DNA from: JANWLD01 sp036276695
GTDB taxonomy: Bacteria; Patescibacteriota; Saccharimonadia; Saccharimonadales; 2-12-FULL-41-12
Direction of reading: 5' to 3'
Assembly: GCA_036276695.1 (NCBI GenBank)
Contig: DASUOI010000006.1
Coordinates: 1 to 31,861, forward strand
DNA length: 31,861 bases
The notes beneath the pieces are model-generated. The model saw only the letters and a program-made list of their open reading frames with translations, ran no database searches and was not told where the DNA came from. The translations under genes were made by a program, and so were the position numbers. Positions 15,401-23,368 of the stretch are shown piece after piece; positions within the stretch are counted from its first letter, which is position 1, and every line of letters begins with the position of its first letter.

Positions 15401-15783
15401 AATATTTCCCGCAGAAGCTCATATCTGCCTAGCTCATCAACTTGCTGTAAAAGCTCCCTGTCGATAAAATTATCCGGGTATTGATTGATTACGTCGCTGC
15501 CGAAGCTATGAAAGGTCTGAATCGAAACATGATATGCTGGCTGTCCAATGATACCTGCTAGTCTTTTGCGCATATTGCGGGCTGCATTATCCGTGAATGT
15601 AAGACATAGGATGTTATAAGGGGAGACATCGGCTTTACGCAGTATGTTAGCTGCCCTCATTGCCAGAAGCTGGGTCTTGCCCGTTCCGGGACCGGCAACT
15701 ACTAAGACAGGACCGTCAATCAATTCTACGGCCTGTTTTTGCTTTGAATTCAGCCGATTATATTCCTTTTGAAAATTCGACAT
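12493..15783 (-). CDS. UvrD/Rep-type superfamily 1 helicase with C-terminal PD-(D/E)XK nuclease domain
   Basis: This 1096-residue protein combines a complete SF1A helicase with a nuclease, like AddA/AdnA-type enzymes. Helicase motifs in order: Q-motif NSKQKQAVE, Walker A AGPGTGKT (about residues 31-38), Ia TFTDNAARNMRKR, II YVLVDEFQDTN, III GDDDQAIYAFQGA, IV LDENYRSN, V TAYKAKGLEFGSVFI and VI RLLFVAMTRARHTLYM. The nuclease part (last ~230 residues) has GKIDKLSFDE, FVADFKTGKP (catalytic Asp and Lys) and YRQQLLFYK with the downstream Gln. It probably acts in DNA end resection or recombination repair. No AddB/AdnB partner is next to it. It is the last gene of the purM-purL-trehalase run, 11 bp after trehalase. 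Confidence 0.92.
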   Translation of the reverse strand: MSNFQKEYNRLNSKQKQAVELIDGPVLVVAGPGTGKTQLLAMRAANILRKADVSPYNILCLTFTDNAARNMRKRLAGIIGQPAYHVSIQTFHSFGSDVINQYPDNFIDRELLQQVDELGRYELLREIFEDLPHSDPLSTKVGDQFIFLKNTMDAISQLKQNGLAPEELRKIINANQEFINALAGDLAETFATTPSAKQLSSYLNLLSSIKKHSKNERHFGFPGLADECAFELQQAIEKTDSDGRYAKPITAWRDKWCKKDSDNKFIFKDGGMNIRKMYALADVYQKMLDSMAEQGLYDFDDMVVETVHAMENNDELRLNLQERYQYVLVDEFQDTNKAQLRMLACLGSNPVHENRPNIMAVGDDDQAIYAFQGAEVSNMAAFFGMYDEPKLITLDENYRSNSNILKNSSFISAQITDRLEEVVPSAGKQLSAQIKHKTDVIEHLSFSSELAQYDWIAERIYELINDGAKPEEIAVIAPRHKYLERLMPYLGNKKIPVAYERRENILEAPIVKQLITMSELVVAIAENRQDDVDVFISQVLAYDFWGVPSDELVKTSIDCYDKHKHWLDVLPKSNDKNLREITAWFVSLAKKSTLEPMEYILDELIGTQTEGKKQKFISPMRDYYFNKDNYERSTDIYLVLLGQLSTLRQRLRQWKPNRTLYVKDLVEFSELYMSASLKVVDTNPHTQAANAVQVMTAYKAKGLEFGSVFIINAQDEVWGPTARSQSSRLSLPRNLPIEPAGSEDNDKLRLLFVAMTRARHTLYMTGYTHSLDNKPSPILSFLENNIEPKKVEKPATPQAKEILATDWSYRFRQIIADKKTLLEPILENYKLSVTHLNNFLDVKDGGPEYFFTHNLLRFPEAMSPSAAYGDSVHKTLQWAHAQLVDSGKLPSIGKVQDYFSGQLKRKYLKKSDAKKLNLRGRDALEVYLKQKKDTLSITDKIERGFNNEGVVVNGANLSGKIDKLSFDESGSAFVADFKTGKPAKSWKARDEYEKIKLHKYRQQLLFYKLLVENSASFGKRLTVNSGSIEFIEVDEQGKLTDELVLAFDPDEITRFATLISAVWTHINNLDFPDTSKYPKNLTGIKQFEEDLLKNKI

Positions 15784-15794
15784 GGACTAGATTA

Positions 15795-17078
15795 TCAGTC
15801 GCTTTCGACTCTTACGTATTTTTTTGCTAAATAAGTAAAGATTGAATTTGTCCAGCCAAATCCGGTTTGAGATGGATATAAGCCTTTTTCCGGGGGCTTG
15901 GAAGGGTTAACTACATTATATTTTTCTAGAAAAACGCCGTTTTTTTCGAACCAGGATAAATTTGTCTTAAGCCATTTTGAGGCTATCCGCTCAGCGTCGT
16001 CATAATAGCCGTAATTATTAAGACCTTCAGTAACTATATAATGAAGCGGAGCCCAGCCGTTTGGGTAAGCCCACTGAGTTGGAACCGTTTCGCTAATAGG
16101 TAAGAAACGAAGCGCTCGGCTGTCGGTAGTAGCCAGTCCGCCCGAATACTCGAATTTTTTCAATGACTTGACCAACCTAGCGGCTTGTTTCTCGCTGACC
16201 ATATTTGCCCACATTGGATAAAACGAAGCCAGGGAGCTTACTCCGCCTCTTTTCCTTCTTTCAAAGTTATAGTCAAAGTAAAGTCCTTTTACGTTATCCC
16301 ACATAAGCTCATCCATAGTATCCTTGCGAACTTTGGCCCTATTTTTCCATTTCTTTTCTTCTTTTTGGCTTCCAATGATTTTGTAATATCTTGCAAAGTC
16401 GGTTTCATACTTATACAAAAGAGCTTGCAGGTCTACGGGTAGGAAGCTGAGTGCTTTGCGATAAAATCTAGGCGTCATATCCCAGCCGCTTTCTGTCTCG
16501 GCTATGTCATTAATGTAGTTAAAATCGTAGTATCTGCTTAATCCCCTATAAACTTTTCGTGCATTAGGCTTGGTAGTGCCCAGCCAAACATATTCGTATT
16601 CTTTTATGGCTACTTCAATCTTATCCTTTAGCCAGGTGTTGTCTAGCCTGTAAGTATCGTAAAGATCAAAGATCAAGCTTGTCAGGATTGGCGGTTGCGA
16701 GCGGCTAGTCAAATACAACCTGGAAGCATTAGGAATTATTCCGTATTCTTTGAACAGGAAAATAAGATTATCAAGTATCCCTAAGTTCAGTTTTTTATTT
16801 TTTTCATTTAACAGACCCTTAACGATAAAAAAGCTATCCCAATAATACTGTTCGTTGTAATCAAATTCGGCCCCGCCTTCAAAGGAAGGCACGATAAATT
16901 TATTTGGCAGGCCTATTAGATTCGCTTCATCTTTCGGATGGTATCTGGTTAACAAGCGCCAGTAATTATTTATATACTCCAAAGCCGGCTCTACATCATT
17001 AAACGTCAAACTTTTAGACTTCGGATTGAGTTTTGACTCGATTTTATGTTTTATTCTATGAGCTCTGTGTATAACCAT
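15795..17078 (-). CDS. treA: GH37 family trehalase-like glucosidase
   Basis: Trehalase hydrolyses trehalose to two glucoses. The 427-residue protein has both GH37 signatures in diverged form. One is FEGGAEFDYNEQYYWDSFF (residues 66-84; usual PGGRFxExYxWDSYF), and the other is QWAYPNGWAP (335-344; usual QWDxPxGWAP). ESGWDMTPRF (196-205) carries Asp200, the usual catalytic acid, and LEKYNV (384-389) with GFGWTNS near the end completes the pattern. The glycine-rich GGGGEYP before the last motif is replaced by EKGLYP. There is no signal peptide, so it is probably cytoplasmic, and it is shorter than E. coli TreA/TreF. It starts 1 bp after the purL stop, so it is very likely in the purine operon. 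A related GH63/GH37-like substrate remains possible. Confidence 0.82.
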   Translation of the reverse strand: MVIHRAHRIKHKIESKLNPKSKSLTFNDVEPALEYINNYWRLLTRYHPKDEANLIGLPNKFIVPSFEGGAEFDYNEQYYWDSFFIVKGLLNEKNKKLNLGILDNLIFLFKEYGIIPNASRLYLTSRSQPPILTSLIFDLYDTYRLDNTWLKDKIEVAIKEYEYVWLGTTKPNARKVYRGLSRYYDFNYINDIAETESGWDMTPRFYRKALSFLPVDLQALLYKYETDFARYYKIIGSQKEEKKWKNRAKVRKDTMDELMWDNVKGLYFDYNFERRKRGGVSSLASFYPMWANMVSEKQAARLVKSLKKFEYSGGLATTDSRALRFLPISETVPTQWAYPNGWAPLHYIVTEGLNNYGYYDDAERIASKWLKTNLSWFEKNGVFLEKYNVVNPSKPPEKGLYPSQTGFGWTNSIFTYLAKKYVRVESD

Positions 17079-17079
17079 A

Positions 17080-20000
17080 TTAATTTACCCATTCCCGAGC
17101 ATTTCTAAACATTTTAATCCATGGAGAGTATTTGCTCCAGCTATCGGGGTGCCAGGAAAGCTGCTTGGATAGAAAAGCTCTTTCTGGGTGAGGCATGATT
17201 ATAGTAGAACGGCCATCCGGTGTTGTCAGTGCTGTGATACCGTCTGGCGAGCCGTTTGGATTGAACGGATACTTTTCCGTGGATTCCCCCTCGTTATCGA
17301 CATATTGGAGAGGTGCTAGCTTGTTGGACATGGAGCTTTGCATAAATCCATCCTCAAAAACGGCTTTTCCTTCACCGTGGGCCGTCGGAACAGGCAGTAT
17401 TGATCCGCTCATATCTTTAAAAAATATCGAAGGCGAATCATTTACTTTCACGCTGACCAGCCTGGCTTCAAATTGCTCCGATTCATTTTTCAAAAATCTT
17501 GGCCAAAACTCAGCACCCGGTATGATATCTTTCAGCTGCGAAAACATCTGGCAACCATTACACACGCCCAGGCTGAATGTATCTTTCCTCGCAAAGAATT
17601 TTTTAAAGTCGGATTTTAAGTGTTGATTAAATAATATGGATTTAGCCCATCCCCCGCCTCCGCCCAAGACGTCTCCATAGCTGAAGCCGCCGCAGGTGAT
17701 TAGGCCTAGGAAGTCGTTGATGCTAACTTTTTTGCTCATGAGATCACTCATATGAACATCTACCGGATTAAAACCCGCCTCCCAAAACGCAGCTGCCATT
17801 TCAATTTGCCCGTTTACGCCTTGCTCTCTTAAAACGGCAACTTTCGGCCTGCGTTTGTAAATTTTGGGCTTGTTTATATCAAACAAAATCTTAGGGCTGA
17901 TACCCGGGTCTTCATCGTCGTTTATAAGGTTGAATTCTTCGCTAGCAAGCTTTCCGTTGTCGCGAATTTTTTGTATTTGATAGCTGGTTTCAGACCACCA
18001 GCTTTCCAGCTGTCTTCGAGTATTAGAATAAATCAGATTGTCGTTTTGTTTTATTTCCACCTTTTGGTTATTAGCCGGCTTGCCAATTTTATAAAAAGGT
18101 AACCCGGCGCTTTTAAGTATTTTACCTACTTCATCCGTCGCGTCCTTACTGACCTCTATGACTGCTCCAAGCTCTTCGTTAAAAAGCGTTTCGATTAAAT
18201 CTCCACTAAGTTCTGATAAGTCTATTGAAAGCCCGCATCTGCCGGAAAATGCCATTTCCAGAAGAGTCGTTAATAGCCCACCGTCTGAACGGTCATGATA
18301 AGCGCTTATTAAATTCCTCTGGCTTAACTTTTGGACTGATGCAAAGAAATTTTTTATTAATTCAGGGTCATCCATATCTGGGCTAGAATTGCCCATAGTT
18401 CCATAAGCTTGGGCAAAGGCAGACCCGCCTAGGCGCTTTTTACCATTTGCTAAATCAATAAAAATCAGAGTTGTAGACTCTTCTTTATGAAGCATCGGCG
18501 TCAAAACGGCACTGGTCTCTTCTATAGGGGCAAATGCGCTGATGATTAACGATACCGGCGAAGCTACCGATTTGTCCTTGCCGGAGTCTCTCCAAGACGT
18601 ACGCATGCTTAGCGAATCTTTACCGACAGGAATGGTCAGGCCAAGTTTAGGACATAACTCCTCCCCGACTGCTTTTACCGTATCGAATAATTTTTCGTCT
18701 TCATTCTTATGACCGCTAGCTGCCATCCAATTAGCTGATAGTTTTATATCCGTCAGCTTAGTTATCCTTGCTGCAGATATATTGGTTATAGCTTCACCTA
18801 TGGCCATGCGCGCGGATGCCGGGGCGTTAAGCAAAGCAATGGGTGTTCTCTCGCCTATAGACAATGCTTCGCCAGAATCGGAATTAAATGAATTTGCTGT
18901 TACAGCCACGTCACTTACCGGAACTTGCCAAGGTCCAACCATGGGGTCTCGCACGCTCATTCCGCCTACCGTTCTGTCGCCTATAGTAATAAGGAATTTT
19001 TTGCTTCCGACTGAGGGTACATGCATCACTTTTTCAATAGCATCTTCAATATTGATGTTACTCGGTGTTTTGTTTTCCAAGCTAGTTTTAGTATCCCTGA
19101 AGACAGTTTTAGTTAATTTTGGCGGACTACCAAAAAGAACAGACATAGGGATGTTAATAGGCTTATTCTTAAAATATTCATCATATACAACTAATTCTTG
19201 ATTTTTAGTAACTTTACCTACTACAGCATATGGGCATTTTTCTCTTTCGCTTATGTTAGAAAAAATATCCAAGTCAGATTCATTAATTGCGAGCACAAAA
19301 CGTTCTTGCGCTTCATTACACCATATCTCCATAGGCGAAAGACCGGATTCGGAGCTTGGTATGTCCCTGAGGTTTATTTCTGCTCCAAGGTTGTTATCCT
19401 GGGCAATTTCCGGAATCGCATTGCTTAGGCCGCCGGCTCCTACGTCATGAATAGATTTGATAGGATTGCTCGGCGGCATAGAAGAACATTGGCTAATGAC
19501 TTCTTGGGCTCTTCTCTGCATTTCAGCGTTAGCCCTTTGCACTGAAGCAAAATCCAAGTCCTCTTCGCTCTGTCCGGACTGCATACTCGAAGATGCTCCA
19601 CCGCCGAGTCCAATAAGCATAGAAGGCCCGCCTAAAATTATTAGAAGATCTCCGTCTTCTAATGTCATTTTCTTAACTTGTTTGTCATCGATATTGCCAA
19701 GCCCGCCGGCAATCATTAAAGGTTTATGGTATCCCCAAACTTCATCTTTATAGAGCTGCTGAAAAGCTCTGAAATATCCAGCTAAATTCGGCCGTCCGAA
19801 TTCGTTTGCGAACGAAGCGCCGCCTATTGGCGCTTTCATCATTATCTCCAACGCCGAGCTAATCCTGGAAGGTTTTCCATAATGATTCTCCCACGGTTGC
19901 CTATAACCCGGAATTTCTAAATTTGAGACGCTATAGCCGGTAAAACCCATCTTGGACTTTGCCCCGCGTCCTGTAGCTGCTTCGTCGCGGATTTCCCCTC

Positions 20001-20928
20001 CAACACCAGTTGCTGCTCCTGGAGCGGGTGCAATTGCCGTCGGGTGGTTGTGGGTTTCAGCTTTTATAACAAGATTCGCCGTGCTTTTGTGAACCTTATA
20101 TTCGCGGCTTTCTGGTTCAGGGTAAAATTTCTCTACCTCAGGACCTTTGAGCACCGAAGCGTTATCAGAGTAAGCGCTGATTACTCCAGAGCTATTTTTC
20201 TCGTGAGTGTTCTTGATCATTTTAAATAAGCTTTTCGGCTGTTTCTTGTCATCTATAACCCAGTCAGCATTAAATATCTTATGCCGGCAGTGTTCGCTGT
20301 TAATCTGACCGAACATAACTAGTTCCGCATCGGTCGGGTTTCTGTTTATTTTTTTATACTTATCAAGCAGGTATTCAATCTCTTCATCATTCAGAGCCAG
20401 GCCAAGCGCCAAATTAGCTCTTTCTAAAGCTTTGATTCCATTTTTTAAAACATCAATTTCTATAACGGGTCTAGGTCTATCGGATTTAAACAGTATCTGT
20501 GCGCTGTCAACGTCGCTCAAAACCATTTCCCTCATGCGGTCATAAAACAAAGGGTTTATTTTGTCGATATTTATATCTTTAACGGATTTTAAGTAATAAA
20601 TTACTCCGCGTTCTATCCTGGATACGCATTTAAGTCCGCTGTTTTTGGCTATATTTGTTGCCTTTGTTGACCAAGGCGATATTGTTCCCTGCCTGGGCAC
20701 GACCACAACTTTCCGGCCTTTTCTGTCACCTGTATATGGGGTTTCGTATGTGAGCAGCTTTTTAAGCTCATCATCTTCTTTTTTGCTGAAGCTGCCTTCA
20801 GACAAATCGACAAAATGTACATATTCTGCGGACAAATCATCTATAGCCGGCTGTTTTTCTTGGAGGAGTTTTAATAATTGGTTCGTTCTAAAGCGGGATA
20901 AGGCGTTAATACCAAAGTATTTTCTCAC
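17080..20928 (-). CDS. purL: Phosphoribosylformylglycinamidine synthase, large single-chain type
   Basis: This enzyme converts FGAR, ATP and glutamine to FGAM, the fourth step of purine synthesis. The 1282 residues form the large type, with PurS-, PurL- and PurQ-like parts in one chain. An N-terminal ~170-residue domain is followed by FGQINSEHCRHKIFNADW (linker/active-site start), THNHPTAIAPAPGAATGVGG (ATP and metal site), a second AIRS-like half with PVGKDSLSMRT, and a C-terminal glutaminase from about residue 1022. The glutaminase has the nucleophile Cys in GVCNGCQMF and the His/Glu pair in MPHPERA. The start is GTG overlapping the purM stop (GTGA), which implies translational coupling. No separate purS or purQ is needed. 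Confidence 0.97.
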   Translation of the reverse strand: MRKYFGINALSRFRTNQLLKLLQEKQPAIDDLSAEYVHFVDLSEGSFSKKEDDELKKLLTYETPYTGDRKGRKVVVVPRQGTISPWSTKATNIAKNSGLKCVSRIERGVIYYLKSVKDINIDKINPLFYDRMREMVLSDVDSAQILFKSDRPRPVIEIDVLKNGIKALERANLALGLALNDEEIEYLLDKYKKINRNPTDAELVMFGQINSEHCRHKIFNADWVIDDKKQPKSLFKMIKNTHEKNSSGVISAYSDNASVLKGPEVEKFYPEPESREYKVHKSTANLVIKAETHNHPTAIAPAPGAATGVGGEIRDEAATGRGAKSKMGFTGYSVSNLEIPGYRQPWENHYGKPSRISSALEIMMKAPIGGASFANEFGRPNLAGYFRAFQQLYKDEVWGYHKPLMIAGGLGNIDDKQVKKMTLEDGDLLIILGGPSMLIGLGGGASSSMQSGQSEEDLDFASVQRANAEMQRRAQEVISQCSSMPPSNPIKSIHDVGAGGLSNAIPEIAQDNNLGAEINLRDIPSSESGLSPMEIWCNEAQERFVLAINESDLDIFSNISEREKCPYAVVGKVTKNQELVVYDEYFKNKPINIPMSVLFGSPPKLTKTVFRDTKTSLENKTPSNINIEDAIEKVMHVPSVGSKKFLITIGDRTVGGMSVRDPMVGPWQVPVSDVAVTANSFNSDSGEALSIGERTPIALLNAPASARMAIGEAITNISAARITKLTDIKLSANWMAASGHKNEDEKLFDTVKAVGEELCPKLGLTIPVGKDSLSMRTSWRDSGKDKSVASPVSLIISAFAPIEETSAVLTPMLHKEESTTLIFIDLANGKKRLGGSAFAQAYGTMGNSSPDMDDPELIKNFFASVQKLSQRNLISAYHDRSDGGLLTTLLEMAFSGRCGLSIDLSELSGDLIETLFNEELGAVIEVSKDATDEVGKILKSAGLPFYKIGKPANNQKVEIKQNDNLIYSNTRRQLESWWSETSYQIQKIRDNGKLASEEFNLINDDEDPGISPKILFDINKPKIYKRRPKVAVLREQGVNGQIEMAAAFWEAGFNPVDVHMSDLMSKKVSINDFLGLITCGGFSYGDVLGGGGGWAKSILFNQHLKSDFKKFFARKDTFSLGVCNGCQMFSQLKDIIPGAEFWPRFLKNESEQFEARLVSVKVNDSPSIFFKDMSGSILPVPTAHGEGKAVFEDGFMQSSMSNKLAPLQYVDNEGESTEKYPFNPNGSPDGITALTTPDGRSTIIMPHPERAFLSKQLSWHPDSWSKYSPWIKMFRNAREWVN

Positions 20929-22028
20929 GAACGAACCCCTAGGCTTGAGCCGTCGAATATAATATTTTTTGGGGTAATTTTAACTTGTTTTTTTCCAGCT
21001 TTTACTTTTCCGGCCAGCCAGCAGCTGAGGCCATTGTTTTTAATGGTGTCCATTGCCTTCTGTGCATCTGCTGCCGGCAAATAAATAGCGTAGCCTGCCC
21101 CCATATTGTAGTTGCCGTACATTTCTTTCTCGTCGTTGCCGCTGGACTTTGCTATGAAATCAAATTCACTAGACGGTTTTGGCACTTCAGATATTTCATA
21201 TGTAAACTCTTTGCCAGCTCTCATTATCTTCCGCCAGCCATGCCCGGTTATATTGGATAAATAGTGCAGCTTGCAGCCTTTTTTAAATAAATCATCTATG
21301 ACCTTGGCATATATATGGGTAGGCGTTAAAAGTGCTTCGCCGAAAGTCCTGCCGTCAGACAGCTCGGTCATGTATCCTTTTTCTGCTCTATCTGCAATTT
21401 CCCTGGCTAAGCTTATCCCGTTCGCATGTACGCCGCTGGATTCGATGAAAATTATTGAATCACCCTCTACTAAATTGTTTTCGCTGACAAGTCTTTTTTT
21501 ATCTTTTATTACTCCGAAGGCTGAACCGGCAAATTCCAGCGAACCCTCCTTGACTATTCCGCTTAAAGCTTGTGTTTCCCCGCCGCCCCAAACTACTCCG
21601 GCTTCATCGCAGGCGGATCGCCAGCCTTTGATAAAATCTTGTGTTAGTTTTTCGTCTTCCAGCCATTTATATGAGCTGGATGACCAGTAAGCATTGCTAA
21701 CGACAGGGGTGGCGCCAACGCTTATCAAATCATTTATTATAGTAGCAACAGTATCTTTGGCTATTTCGGAGAAATATGACTTCCCGGTTTCTTTGTAAAG
21801 CGTTTGGGCTATCAGGCTTTTGGTGCCTAAGCCTTCTTGAACCAAGGCGCCGTATGAATCGCCCATGTCAAATACGTATGCTGATTCGCCCCTAGTGCCT
21901 TCAACCTCTTTAAACCCAAAGGGCATATTCCCCGCGGTAGCACGCCCTTCTTTTTGGGCCAGAACTTTAGCCGGGTCGGCAACATCATAGTCAACCAGTT
22001 TGTGATAACTTATTTTTCGAGAGGCCAT
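20925..22028 (-). CDS. purM: Phosphoribosylformylglycinamidine cyclo-ligase (AIR synthetase), divergent
   Basis: PurM closes the imidazole ring, FGAM + ATP to AIR. The 367-residue protein keeps the AIRS fold: QEGLGTKSLIAQ (usual GVGTK), AKDTVATIINDLISVGATPV (usual VNDxxxxGAxPL) and AGVVWGGGETQAL (usual GGETAEMPG). It then has GDSIIFIESSGVHANG (usual GLxSSGxHSNG), LLTPTHIYAK (usual LLxPTxIY), and ITGHGWRKIMR where most enzymes have ITGGGLxxNxxR. The sequence is clearly off the mainstream PurM clade, but context (overlap with purL) makes the assignment firm. It is the first gene of the run. TAAAAT lies 8 nt before the ATG, with no Shine-Dalgarno. Confidence 0.9.
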   Translation of the reverse strand: MASRKISYHKLVDYDVADPAKVLAQKEGRATAGNMPFGFKEVEGTRGESAYVFDMGDSYGALVQEGLGTKSLIAQTLYKETGKSYFSEIAKDTVATIINDLISVGATPVVSNAYWSSSSYKWLEDEKLTQDFIKGWRSACDEAGVVWGGGETQALSGIVKEGSLEFAGSAFGVIKDKKRLVSENNLVEGDSIIFIESSGVHANGISLAREIADRAEKGYMTELSDGRTFGEALLTPTHIYAKVIDDLFKKGCKLHYLSNITGHGWRKIMRAGKEFTYEISEVPKPSSEFDFIAKSSGNDEKEMYGNYNMGAGYAIYLPAADAQKAMDTIKNNGLSCWLAGKVKAGKKQVKITPKNIIFDGSSLGVRS

Positions 22029-22036
22029 TTACTTAT

Positions 22037-22065
22037 ATTTTAGAGGGTATTTATAGATAGAGCAA
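22037..22065 (-). promoter_or_regulatory. Putative promoter of purM-purL operon
   Basis: On the minus strand TTGCTC (22060-22065), a 17-nt spacer and TAAAAT (22037-22042) are followed by only 8 nt before the purM ATG. The segment TAAAATATAAGTAAATG is nearly identical to the purC start region (29799-29815). Confidence 0.45.
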
Positions 22066-22121
22066 TAAAACAAGGCTTATGGTATGGGATATTGCCTGTA
22101 AATGAGTGACTGGAGCAAAAT

Positions 22122-23144
22122 GTGTATGATAAACTAAATCAAGTGAAGAGAATTATCGGCGGAAGAAAAGTAAAAAAAACAAGCGGCAATAAACAACTTT
22201 TGATTTTTTCTGGTACCAGGCACCCTGAGCTTGCTGCTAGCGTCGCAAAGAAGCTCGGCATAGAGGTCAGCGATACTGGAGTAGAATATTTTGCCAATGG
22301 CGAGATGAAGTGTCATTTGCAGGAATCAGTACGGGGTATGGATGTGTTTATCTTTCAAGCACATAACTCCCCAGTTGGTGAAGCCGTTATGGAACAAGCC
22401 ATCATAATTGATGCGGCCAAAAGAGCTTCAGCCAAGCATATAACCGCTGTTTGTCCTTTTTTGGGCTATGCCCGGCAGGATAGGAAATCAGCTGCCAGAG
22501 AGCCTATAACCGCAAAGTTAGTCGTGGATATCTTGAGCGTGGCGGGAGCGGACAGAATAGTAAGTGTGGATTTGCACGCCGGACAGATACAAGGCTACTT
22601 CGATGGTCCTTTCGATCATCTTATAGGTCTGCCAGCTTTAGTTAAACATTTGAAAAAAATGTACAAAAACGAAGAGTTAGTGGTGGTTTCACCGGATGCC
22701 GGGCGAGTGAAACTGGCCGAAAGGTATGCCAGCCGTTTAGGCTGTGACGTCGCAATAGTTCATAAAAGGCGCCCAGGCAAAAACAAAGCGGAGGTAATAG
22801 ACGTCATTGGAACGGTAAAAGGAAAAAGAGCGATAATCATTGATGACATGATAGATACCGCCGGTACTATGTGTGCCGCGGCAGAGCTTCTTATAAAACG
22901 GGGCGCTAAAGCCGTTTCAGCGGCTGCTACTCATGGGATTTTTTCCGACCCGGCTATCTCAAGGATTGAAAAGTCCCCCATAGACCATTTAGCTGTTACC
23001 GACACCTTGCCTTTGCCGCCTGCTAAGGTATCCTCAGAAATAATCACGGTCGTATCTGTGGTTGATCTTCTTGCGGATGCAGTACAGGCGATATTTGAAG
23101 AGAGTTCGGTTTCTATCATCTTCGAGGGCCTCAATCAAGCCTGA
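22122..23144 (+). CDS. prs: Ribose-phosphate pyrophosphokinase
   Basis: Prs makes PRPP from ribose-5-phosphate and ATP, the precursor used by PurF. The 340-residue protein has an N-terminal extension of ~25 basic residues before LLIFSGTRHPELA. Family motifs then follow: FANGEM, the ATP-binding YARQDRKS, the metal-binding SVDLHAGQIQGYF, VVSPDAGRVKLAERYA (usual VSPDxGGVxRA), HKRRP with the catalytic lysine, and the PRPP loop IIIDDMIDTAGTM. The start is GTG, with GGAG 6 nt upstream; the nearby ATGs are out of frame. It stands alone, divergent from purM, and ends at a strong terminator. Confidence 0.95.
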   Translation: MYDKLNQVKRIIGGRKVKKTSGNKQLLIFSGTRHPELAASVAKKLGIEVSDTGVEYFANGEMKCHLQESVRGMDVFIFQAHNSPVGEAVMEQAIIIDAAKRASAKHITAVCPFLGYARQDRKSAAREPITAKLVVDILSVAGADRIVSVDLHAGQIQGYFDGPFDHLIGLPALVKHLKKMYKNEELVVVSPDAGRVKLAERYASRLGCDVAIVHKRRPGKNKAEVIDVIGTVKGKRAIIIDDMIDTAGTMCAAAELLIKRGAKAVSAAATHGIFSDPAISRIEKSPIDHLAVTDTLPLPPAKVSSEIITVVSVVDLLADAVQAIFEESSVSIIFEGLNQA

Positions 23145-23159
23145 CCTGACCTTTGCAGC

Positions 23160-23204
23160 AGCCAACCTGATAACTAGCCGAGCTAGTTATACTGTTGGCT
23201 TTTT
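23160..23204 (+). terminator. Rho-independent terminator of prs
   Basis: Two stacked perfect stems, AGCCAAC/GTTGGCT outside and ATAACTAGC/GCTAGTTAT inside (separated by a symmetric 3x3 internal loop, 3-nt apical loop), are followed by a run of T. They lie 15 nt after the prs stop. Confidence 0.9.
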
Positions 23205-23300
23205 GGCGCATTTTGAATTTTTTGTTTCCAATACTCATTCACCGTACTAATTTGTACGGCTTATTGCGTGTTTCAACAAGAAAATCCAAATTGCCCTCAA
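23205..23300. repeat. Second long imperfect palindrome with GTAC tip
   Basis: The tip stem is CCGTAC (23242-23247), loop TAATTT, GTACGG (23254-23259). After a ~15-nt unpaired region on each side, an outer stem of about 20 nt pairs 23207-23226 with about 23275-23295, with a few mismatches. The tip region CATTCACCGTAC and the right flank GTACGGCTTATTGC align with CATTCACAGTAC and GTACTGCTCATTTGC of the atpD-atpC palindrome, including bases outside the paired stem. That argues for common ancestry. It lies in the 224-bp convergent gap between prs and purD, after the prs terminator. The rest of this gap (23301-23368) shows nothing I can identify. Confidence 0.65.
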
Positions 23301-23368
23301 ATGCAAAAGTCAGAACATCTTAAAAATAAATAGTGTTTAGTGCTTGAGTGCGTAGCTCAGGAAGTGAA

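Noticed and set aside
23341..23368. Hairpin after purD (CTTGAG...CTCAGG) as its terminator
   Set aside because: The stem has a mismatch and 5-6 pairs, and the T-run is distant and interrupted.
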